DNA from: Amoebidium appalachense
Lineage: Eukaryota; Ichthyosporea
Assembly (NCBI GenBank): GCA_963693365.1
Contig: CAVNZM010000012.1
Span: forward strand, 8,370,001-8,434,000
Length of the DNA: 64,000 nucleotides
Reading direction: 5' to 3'
Shown here: positions 40,997 through 62,453 of the stretch, piece after piece
Layout: each line of letters starts with the position of its first letter
Numbering within the stretch: the stretch's first letter is position 1
The notes under the pieces: model-generated
Databases searched by the model: none
Told to the model about the DNA's origin: nothing
What the model saw: the letters and a program-made list of their open reading frames with translations, nothing else
Program-made: the position numbers and the translations under genes

Positions 40997-41251
40997 CGCC
41001 AACTTTTTCATTTATTCCTTTTTGAAGAAACTTCGAGGACATCAATTATCATAGGAAGAGGCTCTCACTGTATGTTTTAGGTGCTTTTGTGCCGTGTCTG
41101 CAACACAACTCTTGTGTTGGAATTTCGGTGTCAATGAACAAATATAGGATCTGTTTATGTTATCACAGATTAGCGCCACTGGCTGGCGGTTATGGAAGTA
41201 TTTTTATGATGTTGGCGCCTGAGGGCAACTGCTGGCTATCAAGGGATGTCG

Positions 41252-41257
41252 AATAAA
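41252..41257 (+). terminator. AATAAA polyadenylation signal for antizyme
   Basis: AATAAA about 255 bases after the antizyme stop, in the right strand and place for its 3' UTR. Confidence 0.5.
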
Positions 41258-41580
41258 AATCCTCGGCCCTGCATGGTGTGGGCAGTTTACAATCTGGAAC
41301 TACCTATGTACCTTTTCTTTTTTATGTAGTGACTTGATTGTAACTGTGACGAGATCTCTAAATTGTGCTGTGTGGCACACAGCCTTTGCTGTGGTGCAGG
41401 CCAATGACCTTGATCATGAAGGTGGGCGGCCGGTGATTGCCCAAGGCCTTACAACATACAAATGACCGACTTCTCTCATCTGCCAAAATGGGGGGGGCAG
41501 TGAAGATGAATAAAAATTCTGTGTGTTCACGTTCACGGTGTGTGTGTTAGATGGTGGTGGGGGTACCCGGTGGTGATGTG

Positions 41581-41985
41581 TGTGTGGGTATACGTAGGGT
41601 GGGGTGGTGATGGTGGTTGGGGAGGGGAGGAGGAGAAGGGGGAAGGCCGGGAACCTTGGGAAGAGGGGGGGGGGGGGGGGAGGGGAGGCACTGTAGTACC
41701 CACAAATATGTCCTGTATGTATGTATAGCTGCTTTACTTTAGCTTTGTAAGGATTACAACAATACCTGTGTGTGGGTATACGTTGGGTGGGGTGGTCTGG
41801 TGGTGCAGGGTGGTGGTGGTTGGGGATGGGGGGAGGGGAGGGGAGGAGGAGAAGAGGGAAGGCGGGAACCTCAGGAACAGGTCGGGGGGGGGGGGAGGGG
41901 GGGAGGCACTGTAGTACCCACAAATATGTCGTGTATGTATGTATAGCTGTTTTGCTTTAGCTTCAATGATAAGCATCACAACAAT
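41581..41985 (+). repeat. tandem duplication of about 190 bases
   Basis: GTGTGGGTATACGT..GGGTGGGG..GGGAGGCACTGTAGTACCCACAAATATGTC..TGTATGTATGTATAGCTG..ACAACAATACC occurs twice (41581-41765 and 41766-41985), separated by no other sequence. Confidence 0.85.
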
Positions 41986-42134
41986 ACCCATCACATGTTC
42001 ATCGCCAGCACATCCTCTGGCTGTTTTCTGCAAGTTGGGCTTCAAAGGTTACTCTACGTATGAAGACATTATCCTAGAGATTTTTCAGTTCGTTTCACTG
42101 GTGACCTTGCTCTTTGTGACGTCATATCTTGCAG

Positions 42135-42341
42135 ACTACTGCCGAGTTTGCGCAATCCTCAGAGCCATCACGAGGTTCAGTCGCGATCAAAGAAAAAGTC
42201 ACCAGTCAAGTTTGTGCGAGTCTGAGTGCGAGTCTCAAAACATTGAATGACGCTATCCATCACTGTAGCGGGGTAAAGGGTGACCTAACAGATGTGCTCG
42301 GCTGTTGTTTGACCTTAGAAGAGGGCAACTTCACAGCTTAG
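42135..42341 (+). CDS. possible 3' exon of a small unknown gene
   Basis: After a good acceptor (TCTTGCAG) an open frame of 68 codons reads TTAEFAQSSEPSRGSVAIKE, then a Ser/Leu-rich segment with SLSASLKTLNDAI, and ends LEEGNFTA and TAG. It ends only 72 bases before the eIF2B start codon. Earlier exons may lie at about 41391-41434 and 42009-42046 but phases are unclear. I do not recognise the product. Confidence 0.35.
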   Translation, partial: TTAEFAQSSEPSRGSVAIKEKVTSQVCASLSASLKTLNDAIHHCSGVKGDLTDVLGCCLTLEEGNFTA

Positions 42342-42413
42342 TTACAGATGTCAAGCACGACACACACGTAGAGACACCGAGAGTTACGGGTGCCACAGGC
42401 AGGCGAGGAGAAA

Positions 42414-50975
<8,562 letters not shown>

Positions 50976-51423
50976 AGTTGGATTGGGTTGTGTGGGGACT
51001 TGTAAATGTGTGCTGGCGGCTGGAGGTGCTTGGCGATGCTGTGTAATCTTTATTTTTTTATATGTTTCTGGGAAGGTTGGTAAGGCTGTGTGTAAATGCG
51101 TGTGTATGTGTGTGTGTGTGTGTGGATGTGTGTGTGTGTGTGTTTTTTTTTTTTTTTTGGGGGGGGGGGGGGGGATACGTAACCCAAGGTGTCTTAATTC
51201 TTACTAGTATTCGTTATACTTGCGCTCGAAACGTTTGACTGGGCACATGTTTTTTTTTTGTTGTTGTTGCTGCTTTCCTCAGCCCTTGTTCATGACACTA
51301 CGGGTCTGGTTGAGAAATACAGCGCAATGTTTCTTTGTGGGATATTGGTGGGGCGATGTAAATTACTATGTTATTGGGTGTATCTACTATGGTTTCTCCC
51401 TTTTGCTTTTTCCATGGGAAGGG

Positions 51424-51466
<43 letters not shown>

Positions 51467-51493
51467 TGTTGGAGGGGTAGGGGGCCGCTGGGT

Positions 51494-51526
<33 letters not shown>

Positions 51527-52563
51527 AAACTTCTGTGCTGGTCACAGACCCTGTTACAATCAATAGAATGCGGAGTCGAGGTTGAAATATTGATGTCACT
51601 CTTTGAGGCACAACACGTACAGCACAAAATCAAACCCAGGCTGTTGCACGAGAATGAGACTTTTGTGTAATCGATTGATGGTGATTTTACTTGTTGTGCG
51701 ATCTTTTTTGGCGCTTTTTGAAATGGTTTTTGGGTTTTTTCCCCCGAATTGTTCGAGATATGATTTGAGATAATCGATATCGTAACCAACATCTGGCGGA
51801 CCAAATTGTTGACTTACGTCAGACTTTGCTACGTGCATATGTATGATTTTACACCTTGAAATAAAGCTAGCAATTCAAAGCACATCTGAATAAAGCATGG
51901 GAATTCCAAATATAATATGCATACTCAAAAGTACACCACCACTCCCGTGTTTTTTTTTTTTTTTACACGATATGTAAAATCACATAGATAACACAAAATT
52001 TCAAGATATCAAAGTTTGAAAGCGGTTTTGTTCCTGAATCCTGATTGGTTCAGATCCAGGTTTTGGCGCGCTAGCTTCTTAACCAATCACCAGACGCTTT
52101 TTATTGCCTTTTATAGTTGGACATTTGATCCACAGGCTGGACCACAGCTTGTTACGTCACTTCCGAAGAAAAAGGCGCGCAACTCCCGCGGAGAGTTCAC
52201 CGAGGGCGCACTTGGGCGCGCCACTCCTGCGAGCTGCGCAGAAACCTCAGAAACATGAGACGGAAACGGCATCTCTCTCTTATTAGAAATAGAACTTATT
52301 GTTGCGGTTGGGTGTAAGACAATACAGATGTTTGGGTAGTTGAGAGTATGATACATCGTTAATTAGTAGTCCAGGTGAAATGTTTTACGCCATGTTTGCT
52401 TGAGCAATCCTCTCAGCTTTATCGCTCTCATACAAGCATTTCGCGCATTAAAACAACCAAACAACCGGTTTTCAGAATTTTTTTAACACTACCGCCCCTT
52501 TTTTCCTGTTTTCTCTTGCTTGCCCTGCCACATGCTCGAACGAATCTCGTTCCATGTTCGAAG
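50976..52563 (+). promoter_or_regulatory. eIF2B 3' region and upstream region of the unknown gene
   Basis: Begins with G/T-rich low-complexity sequence to 51525, then unique sequence. AATAAA occurs at 51859 and 51889. At 52030-52130 there are ATTGG and CCAAT boxes in opposite orientation (CTGATTGGTTCAG and AACCAATCACC) about 35 bases apart around TTTTGGCGCGC, an E2F-like motif. This looks like a core promoter for the gene at 52564, although that function is inferred. Confidence 0.35.
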
Positions 52564-55500
52564 ATGTCGATACACCCTTTCTTTCCGAGTAAAGCCCCGT
52601 GCCAGGAGGCATGTTCTGTATGCACTGCTTTAGATAACATGCTGAAAAACGGAAAAGACAAAGCAAGGATTATTTTCCAAGGAAAGGAAGAGGACTCGAA
52701 GGGGAAAGAGGCAGTTGAACATTGCCGCGCTGTCTGTCGTTTTCTGGACAATCAGCATCCAGGTGGCACCAATGTTTTCACGAAGTTTGAGACCGCCAAA
52801 AGCTCTATGAACTCGTTTTGCCTTTCCGTCGAACGTGGGCAGCCAAGCGGCTTAGCAAAAAAGGGGAGAGGCGACGTTGTGTGGGTACGAAGGAATTTCG
52901 GAGCATCCCCCTTCCCCATTCCGGTTACAAGCACAACAACAGTAGGCCAACTTGTTAAGAAAGCGGGCGTGAACAGGCTCTATTTCTTTCCATCGTGTTT
53001 CAGTGGCGAACCCGCAACTTATGGACCACATGACGAGCTTGAGCGCGTCGTTCACGACAGCACATCGGCGGAGTTGGTTAATCCTGGTGCCATTTACGAA
53101 ACGGATCCCCATCCGGCAATATACCTGGCGATAGCCGCGGCCGAGCGAGCTTCCCAGACACGAAGCAAGGGGAACTTCGCTACTATTCTCCGTGCATATG
53201 CAGCCGCTGGAGAGACGTTCGCAACTGCGCATATTCCCTGGTGTCCCGGGACGACAAGCAGAGACCAGCAAGTATTTGACTACCTTGTTCTGGCACTAAA
53301 CAGCCGGGTAGAGACCGAGAAGCGAAACAACGTAAAGGTGAACATCCCGGGCGCTGCACACGAATTGCTGACGAAAGCGCTGGATGCGGTGGCAGAGGAG
53401 CTACGACGGGTATTCCCCCCCCCCCCAACCCTGCTCGTCTCTGATCAAGACGGGTGACCTACTCATGTTCAAGTGAAACAGTATCTGAGTTGGGTTTCGT
53501 TAACCAGGGGAATAGGTCGAAACTCGGGTACTGTGGATGACGTGGGCCCCCCCTGAGGATGGGCTCTGCTTATTATGCATACTCTTTATGTATGGCTTGC
53601 ATTCTGCATCGTGTTATCCGTTTGTTCTTGTGTACTTCGTACTTTTTGACGCATTCAAAACCCCCCCCCCCCCCCCCCCCCCTTCCCCCTTCCCCCCTCC
53701 CCCCTCCCCATTTCTTTTTCCCTATCTCACCTCCCACCCCCACCCCACTTTCGGTTGCCTACTCCTACCCATTCCTGCACATAATGCCTCCTTCCCCCCT
53801 CCACCCCCCCCCCCCCCCCCCCCCCTTCCCCCCACCAAACACCTCCACCTACACCCCCATCCTCACCGCTCCATCTTACCTAGCCCTCCTACACTCCACT
53901 TTCCAGTTTCGGTATTATTGCCGTCTGGTTTGATAGCTGCTCCCCCCCCCCCCCCCCCCCCTCCCCCCTTCTCCTCTCCCCCCCCCTCCCCCCCCCTCCC
54001 CCTTCCCCTGCCGCCCTCCGCCTCCTCCACCCCTTTCTCTACCAAAGTCCCACCAAAGTTTTATTATGTAAACAGAGCTGGAGAATACAGGGGAATCTGT
54101 TGTTATGTTATGTTCTCTTTTCCATGCGTGGAGATGGGGAACCAAGCAACATGTGCCTTGTATGCCATGTATGCGATGTACATGATGTGCGCCTCATGAG
54201 GTGATTGTATTATGGAGTTTGCATCTTTAACCATGCCTACCCCCCCTCCCCCCCCCCCCCCCCCCGGCCTTCTCCTCCCCCCCCCCCCCCCCCAGGCCTC
54301 CTCCTCCTCCTCCCCCCCCTCCCCCCCCCCCCCCCCCTCCACCCCCTCACCCTCCTCCCCCCCTCCCTCCCCTTCCTCCCCCAGGGGCCCGGCAGCGGTG
54401 ATCCTTTCGGCATGTTCTTTGCCAATCTCAAAATTTATTACCCGGGAGGAACAAGCGCAAATTCAATTTCAACACCGAATTCGCCAGTTATCGGAAGCCC
54501 CATACCACGCAAGCCACCATCGAAGAAAACTAAGGAAGTCAGGAACCTGTGTGAGCGGGATTTCCGCGGGGGGGTCTTATTAGCGCTCCTGGGGGGGGAC
54601 CAGACGGACACGAAACCAAAAACTATGCACAGGCGCCTTCAGTTGTACAGCACGAAACCATTTCCATACAAGAAAAGCGAGGGAGGGAAAACGGTCGGGT
54701 TTGTCGAATGGATTCAATCTGAAAAGATTCAAAAATTCGTTAGTGTCGAGAACGCGGCCGGGAAAAAGAAAGTGGTAAAACCAAACGGGGCAGCGAATAC
54801 GAACGCGTGCAAGAGTCTGTCTGTTGAGTTTAAGGGGCATCCTTTCTTGGGCTTCTACGAGAGTCTTTTGGCTATTCCGGAACCATCCGCGAATGAAAAT
54901 GTGCGCCTGTTTGTGCGGTTGGCGGATGGTGTGTGTGGGGAGAGAGTCATTGGGGTGTTGGAGTGTGCTGGGGTTGTGTGTGCGGGGGATGAGCTTCCCT
55001 TTGAGGGCGAAGGATTCGCACTCTATCGGTATGTGTGTAAAACCACCCTCCCCCCCGACCTCTCTCTCTCTCCCCCCCTCCCCCCCCCCCCCCCCCTCCC
55101 CCCGCCCCCCACCTCTCCCCCCACCCACCCGAAAAAAGAAAAAGAAAAAGAAAAAAAAGAAAAAGAAAGAGAAAAAAAAGAAAAAAAGAACACCCGCCAT
55201 TATAATTCTCAATTCTTATGGCCATTCCATGCCTCCCTTGCCTTACCTCCCAGGCCCAAGACAGGCACACACGTGCACATGTCCCCCCCCCCCCCCCCCC
55301 CCCCCCCCCAAACGCACTTGTGACACCTCCCCTTACTATTTTTACATATGCCTGCAAGTGTTTCGTTCCCCTTGTTCTCTTCGTTGTAATATTCACATCA
55401 CGTGTGCCCCCCCCCCCCAACCACCACCAAAAAAAAAAAAAAAAAAAAAAAGAAGCCAATTCAACCGAGCTCAATCCAAGCCCACCACCCACCCCGTATG

Positions 55501-55728
55501 CTTCCACACCCGTTCACGGTCGTTGCCTACAAACGATATGCACATACTCTCTTGTCTCTGTCGTTTTCATTTTACCCGTGTCTCTCAAACCCCCCCCCCC
55601 CCCCAAACCTTTGGCTCACCGTGTAGACCACTGCGATAACCAAGAAAGTCACTTCATCGGCGCCCCCTTGTACTCACCAAACACACATGCGCGCGCACGC
55701 ACACACACACATACTCCCCCCCCCTCCG

Positions 55729-55765
<37 letters not shown>

Positions 55766-55818
55766 CCCTGCCGCCCACACACACACACACACACACACAC
55801 ACCCTCCTCCCCTTCCCC

Positions 55819-55849
<31 letters not shown>

Positions 55850-57152
55850 AACCCTTATGCCCTCCCTTCCCTCCCTTCCCTCCCTTCCCTCCCTTCCACT
55901 AATAGGGGTGACGAGTGTGTTGTCGAGGGGCACCTTCACCAACCGCAATCAGTCCCCAACCCTCTGCCCCAATCAGAAACCACGGTCGTTCACCTTATTT
56001 GGTTAAATGGCCTTTCCGGCCTCAAGCTGGATGCCCAATGGGAGGACGCCCTGCGCCGAAACGGTGACGCGGGATTGGTTTTCGGTCACGTAGACACCCC
56101 GGAGGAACTTGCAATCCTATTGGCTGTCCTTGTTCGAAGTTTCTGGAACAACCCGGACCCTTCCAGGCCGACCGGCGCCTCCCAGATGGTTATACTTGAC
56201 GTGGCCGAATGTGCGGACCGTTTCGTCCAATCAAACGGCTTGGAATCTGTCAGCGGACCAATCATTCTCCATGGGGATAAGGTGCAGAGCGGAGAAGGCA
56301 TTTCTGTTCCCGGTTCCCTCATGCGTGTCTTTTCCCTCGGGGCGGCGGCGGCCCGCGGAATCACGCTCGTGTGCGTATCAAAGAAAAAACACGCGGAGCG
56401 AATTTTCACGAAATTTCAGCCGATGTTGCCAGCACCATTGACCACCGAGAACGGGGGCGAAAACATGGGCGTAGTGGGCGGAGAGGGGAGGAAAGAGGAG
56501 GTGGGGATGGAGAAAGAAGGGGAGGGGGAGGGGGAGGGGGGAGGGGGCGGATGGTTACGCTACATTGGGAGATGTGTTTTTGGCAACACGCAAAGGCAAA
56601 GGGCGGGTCCAAACCCCAGACCCTCCTGAACGCCCACCCATACTTCAATCTCCACCGTTCCATGCGACATTCCCTGCTATGGGCATGCAACCAAACGCGG
56701 CTCCACGTGCACCTATGCGAGTATACACAAACACGTCTTTGTTTACGAATCAGCACATGAATATTGTGACGCCGCCTGTCGGAAACAGTCGAATTTTGCC
56801 AAATCAAGCAACGGCACCGACAAATTCCCAACCTTCCACACCACCACAAAACCGCACAGAACCAAACACACCACCGCCGGCTAAGTTACCACCTCCAACT
56901 ACGCACGAAACGATTGTTATCGAGTCACCAATCAAGAAGGGAAGCGGTAGCGAGGGGAGGGGGGAGAGACGTACGCGAGATGAGCTTGAAAGCGGAGGGG
57001 AAGAGGGTGGGGAGAGGGAGAGTGCAAGGAGACGGGTGGAGGGTGAGGGGGTGGGAGCGAAGATGTTTGTGGAGACGAGACATGCAATTAGTGTCAAGCA
57101 CCCTGACGGGTGTGCGTGCGGTGCAAAGGGGTGCGAGATTGTGCTTGATTAG
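52564..57152 (+). CDS. large protein of unknown function, about 887 aa
   Basis: Model: exons 52564-53409, 54385-55028, 55906-56470 and 56544-57152; phases 0, 2 and 0 agree. The first ATG of the open frame is at 52564. The N-terminal part has a Cys-rich start (PCQEACSVC), a run of mixed alpha/beta sequence with ELVNPGAIYETDPHPAIYLA, and AAHELLTKALDAVAEELRR. The middle has YSTKPFPYKKSEGGKTVGFV and KSLSVEFKGHPFLGFYESLL. The third exon has VVHLIWLNGLSGLKLDAQWE, HVDTPEELAILLAVLVRSF and GAAAARGITLVCVSKKKHAE. The C-terminus is Pro/Thr-rich and disordered, then acidic/basic, and closes with CACGAKGCEIVLD. I recognise no domain. Long exons and fewer introns set it apart from its neighbours. The last intron (73 nt, G-rich, poor acceptor) is uncertain; a frame slip in the purine tract is the alternative. 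Confidence 0.6.
53428..53670 (+). repeat. SINE-like repeat in the first intron of the unknown gene
   Basis: A full copy from CCCTGCTCGTCTCTGATCAAGACGG to TACTTCGTACTTTTTGACGC and poly-C. It starts only about 18 bases after the donor GTATTC. Nearly identical to 28040-28235. Confidence 0.88.
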
Positions 57153-57155
57153 TAT

Positions 57156-57456
<301 letters not shown>

Positions 57457-57457
<1 letters not shown>

Positions 57458-58619
57458 GGGGGTTGTACCGTATGTGGCTGTTATCGTGTTAGGCTGTTTC
57501 TATATTATTGTTCATAATTCAAATGATTGCCAAGAGTCAGACGAATCGTAAGATGAGCGGATACAAGCACACTATGTCAGTGTATTAAGAATTTAGAATT
57601 TGACAAATCACTTGGCGTGTGGTATTTGAAATGGTATTCTCCTGTTACTGTGACATGTTTTGTGCTTGTGAGATATACACGGTGTGATTCAATCCGAAGT
57701 TTCAAGCTGTAAACATTTGGGAAATTGTTTTGACCTGTACCGGAAAAGGGTTTAGGTGACCATCAGAGTGTATACTTATGCAAGAACGCTTTCGAATGAG
57801 ATAGTGTGATATCCGAGCAAGATATCCATGAAACCGAATATATTTGAGATATATTTCTATCAACGTTAAAAACACATGCAGTTGTAATCATGCCACATGT
57901 AGTGGCATCCGATGCATTTCTGTAGCACGAAAAGTGAAAATGCAAATTCCCGATCTCTCGGGGATACAGTTTCATCTCTCGGGAAGCCTGAGCACCCGGT
58001 CTAATGCTACCCCCCCCCCCCCCCCCCCCCTTCCCCCCCCTCCTTCATGCGCCGGTGCGCGCGTGCGCACACACCTACCCACACGCACACACACACACAC
58101 GCACACACACACACACTCACATGTCTCACATGTACACCCACACACACGTGTAATCACACGCCGTAACTGCACGGAGAGCGCACACACAGGCACGCACACG
58201 CCTGCCACACTCTTGTACGTAAGCTCACGCACACGCTGTTGCACACACACATGGCATGCGCACAATCTGTCACGGCCACTAAATGCATCGTGATCGGTGC
58301 CCGACCAGACTATACACCACCCAACTCGGACAAGCAGCTATATTAGGGGGTTAATTAATCACCAATATTAACGTTCATGCACGTATACTTCGTTGGATTT
58401 TTATTTCACACGTGCTTGACACCACTATAATAAATACATCATGTAACAGTTGGGTGTGTCAGACATGGCTTACACACAACTTCCAAAAAATTCAACATTT
58501 TGACCATGTGTTCACATGTGTAGAAAGCTTAAGATGGGGACGTACGTGTTAGCCAATTGCTTGAATCTAGATGAGCAATAAATTCGTTGCAGATCAATAT
58601 TTTGTGTGTGTGTGTGTTG

Positions 58620-58696
<77 letters not shown>

Positions 58697-58913
58697 TGTG
58701 TGTGTGTCGTCTCTGCCAGCACACATCAGCACAGCTCATCAACACACCCCTAGACCCATGCCAGCACGTCACATGGGAACTACTTTTAATCTTAACATGA
58801 TCCCACACCTATCTGCGTAGTTACATACGACTTAATTAACCCAAAGAACAGATCAAAAACTGTTTAAAATTTGAGGTTTACAACAATCTATCACAGTGCT
58901 AACTATTATCACA
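57457..58913. other. intergenic, no gene recognised
   Basis: Unique AT-rich sequence to about 58000, then poly-C and CA-rich sequence to 58260, unique sequence, and a (GT)n array at 58608-58706. Confidence 0.5.
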
Positions 58914-59101
58914 GGGCTCACTTCTTTGACAGTCCAACTAACTGCTTCCATTTTGCAGCAAAGAAGTCATTTCATGAGGCTGCAGATGCAGTCATTACTT
59001 GCAAACAAAAAACCGAGAAGGAAGTGCCCAAAAAACGATATAAGGAAACAAGAAAACAGAAAGCAAAACAAATAGAAGACATACAGGAGGCTCTTAAACC
59101 C
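58914..59101 (+). CDS. possible lysine-rich exon, unknown
   Basis: An open stretch after a TCACAG acceptor-like end reads AHFFDSPTNCFHF and then a Lys/Glu-rich segment with AADAVITCKQKTEKEVPKK and KQKAKQIEDIQEALK, until it runs into poly-C. A second acceptor TTTTGCAG lies inside at 58959. There is no clear donor and no neighbour to join. It could be chance in an A-rich tract. Confidence 0.25.
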
Positions 59102-59381
59102 CAATCCCCCCCTCCCCCCTCCCCCCCCCCCCCCCTCTCCCCCTTCAAAAAAAGGACCCCCCCCATGGTGTGTGTGTGTGCGCGCGTGTGTGTCTGTGTG
59201 TGTCTGTGTGTGTCTGTGTGTGTGTGTGGTTGGGGGGGGGGGAGAGGGGGAGCACATGCAATCATTGAAGGACCAACGGTGAGAGAGGGGGGGGGGAAGG
59301 GGGGGGGGGAGGAGGATGGGATGGGTGGGGATGGGGATGATGAGGGGGATACAAAGGGAGTGTAGAAAGGGGGAAAATGAT

Positions 59382-59525
59382 TTAGAGTTTTTGGACGACA
59401 AAATACTTGAGGGCCAAGTAGGCGAGGAAGAGGAAGACCGTGATTGCAGCCACAAGCACATACATGTTGATAAAGAAGTGGGAGGGATCAAACCCAAGAG
59501 AAATGAGAACATCGTGTGCTGGCAG

Positions 59526-59616
<91 letters not shown>

Positions 59617-61123
59617 CTTGTGTGTGCGTGGTGGTGGTGATGGTGGCTGTGGGGGGAGGGGGGGGGGGGGCGCGGGGAGGGGGGGGGGGCCAACGAATGA
59701 GGGAGGGGGGGGGGGGGGGGGAGAAGAGGAAGGAAAAGGGCGGATAGGGGGAGGGGGGCGGTTTGTTTGCTTGTGTGTGTGTGTTCGTGTGTGTGTGTGT
59801 TGGGGGAGGGAGGGAGTGGGCAAGGGAGGTGGAGGGTGTGTGTGCATGTGTGTGTGTGCACATGCACGCTTTCCTTTTTTGTGGGCTTTCCTGCAGAGGT
59901 TGGGGGGTTGGGGAAAGGGGGAGAGGGGGGGGGGGGGGGGAGTCTTGGCGTGGGAGGGGGAGGGAGGGGGGGGGGGGGGAGTCTTGGCGTGGGAGGGGGA
60001 GGGAGGGGGGGGGGGGGGAGTCTTGGCGTGGGAGGGGGAGGGAGGGGGGGGGGGGGGGGAGTCTTGGCGTGGGAGGGGGAGGGAGGGGGGGGGGGGGGAG
60101 TCTTGGCGTGGGAGGGGGAGGGAGGGGGGGGGGGGGGGGGAGTCTTGGCGTGGGAGGGGGAGGGAGGGGGGGGGGGGGGGAGGGAGGTTGTTAGTGGGTC
60201 CAAACCACACGAAAGTATCATAGCTCCCCTCACATCCATCCATTATCAACCGCCTTACACGTTGAGTGTTTGTTAGTACAAAGAACCAATGGAAATGCAA
60301 CAATAAAACGTGGCAAAGGGGGGGTCCATGTAGCTTTGGTCGTTCTCCTTAGTATGCTTGGTGACCCCCCCCCTCCCCCTCCCCCCGCCCACCCATTACC
60401 ACCACCACGACACACACGCATAAACATACACAACCACACAACAACATAATACAGAAAATGCTAGAAAAGGTAAATGGATGAACAGATGTGCATGTGTGTA
60501 TGTGTACCGTGTGTGGGGGTTGGTTGGGTAGGTTGTGACACACAGGATGAAGTACGCCTTCACACCGATATTGTGATATATGATGCATCCAAAAGGGTAC
60601 ACACACCATGTATGCAACCTGAGGATAGCTCATGGGTGGGGGAAAGAGGGATTGGGGGCGGGGGGATGCGAGGAGGAGGGGAAGAGGGAGAAGAGGGGGG
60701 GGGGGGGGGGGGTTAGAATATGTTCTAGAAGGGGGGGGGGGGGGGGGGGGGGGGGGTGCAGTAACATACATCTGTGACTGGCACGTCTTTGAATTTCCCC
60801 GTCAGCAGCTTGCCATCCAACTCATTGATGACTAAAACCTCAAGACCATAGTTGAAGAACGAGAGGTAGGGTAGCCATGATATGAAGTCGGGCATGCGGG
60901 CTGGAAAATAAAAAGAGAGAATGGTTAGTTTAATACGAAATGTATTAACAAATAACATAGAATTGTAATACACGTGTAAATAAACAGGGGGTAGGCAGGC
61001 TTGTTAAAGCTAATATTGGGATAAATTAAGCTAGTTGGTTAGGTGATGTTGGGAGTGCAAGGGGATTCGGGGTATGAGGGAAGAGATGAGAGGACGCATT
61101 AGGTTTCTTTTCTTTTTTTTTTT

Positions 61124-61154
<31 letters not shown>

Positions 61155-61326
61155 GGAGGGGGGTTTCATCCTGTTTGTTTCCTTGTTGCGGGAAAAGGGG
61201 TGGGGGAGAGGGAGGGAGGGGTAGGGGGGGGGGGGGGGGGGGGGGGGGGGGGAGGGGCAGGGTGCATACAGGCATACTTCACACGCCCACGCACACATAT
61301 GCATGCATGCACACTGGCACACACAT

Positions 61327-61362
<36 letters not shown>

Positions 61363-62062
61363 CTGTTTCTCCCCCTCTCGCTCTCTGTCTCACTCTCTCG
61401 CTGCCTCCCCCCCCCCCCCCCCCCCTCCCCCTCCCCCTCTCCCCCCTCCCCCCCCCCTCCCCCCCTCTGCATTTGAGTGTGATTGTGGAAGATACGTTTT
61501 GTGTTTGTTCCACGTACCTTTGTCTATGAAGATGTTTGTGAGCATGAGAGACAAAAGCATCACCAGGCTGGCCAGCATGTTGCCTGTTGCTAGGCGCTTG
61601 ACCATCACCCCAATCAGCATGCAGATGCTGCGTGACCATGAGCCAATCAGAGAGTGTTAAAGCAGGTTGTTGCCAATAGGGGACTCTATCAGTGTCATCA
61701 CTGTATGGCCAGGGGTTTTTCCTATTTGGTTAGTTCACCTAATTTTTATCTCTTCCCCTCTCTCTCTCACCTCTCTTCTCAAAAGACCAAACACAAATGT
61801 GGACAAACTACGGATCCCCCCCCCGCCCCCCCTCTTTCTCCCCCTTTTCAACCACCAACAAGCACACAATCTCACATCCCCCCCCCCCCCCCTCCCCCTC
61901 CCCCCTCCCCCCCTCTCCTGCCCCCAACAAACAAAAAAGAATAAAAAAAATAAGAAAAATAAAACAACACACCGTGATGTTGAACACACGATCTCCCCCT
62001 CCCCCCCCCCCCCCCCCCCTCCCCCCGCCCCCAGCGCGCGCCCCCATTTCATCCCCCCCCCC

Positions 62063-62093
<31 letters not shown>

Positions 62094-62265
62094 ACCTTGT
62101 AGCACACAGGTTGACCAAGACCAGGGTTGTGACGTAATAGAAGAAATGCACCAGGCCAGGCCTTAAGCCAATCATAAAGAAGGCTATGGTGCCCATGACG
62201 ATAGGGGGGAGGATGCGTAGAGGTACGATGTCGAATAGCACCTGTACGTGTGTGTGTGTGTGTGG

Positions 62266-62330
<65 letters not shown>

Positions 62331-62385
62331 GGAGGGGGGGGGAGGTGTGTATGTGTGTATGTGCGTTTGTGTGTGTGTGTGTGTA

Positions 62386-62453
<68 letters not shown>

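Noticed and set aside
41414-41923. Minus-strand frame of 169 residues
   Set aside because: It is Pro-rich, lies over the tandem duplication of G-rich sequence, and repeats itself because of that duplication.
60200-60280. Minus-strand frame [20 protein letters not shown] near the ABCG gene
   Set aside because: The ABCG exons on either side (ending 60770, starting 59525) join in phase 0 and the join matches the family, so this segment is intronic.
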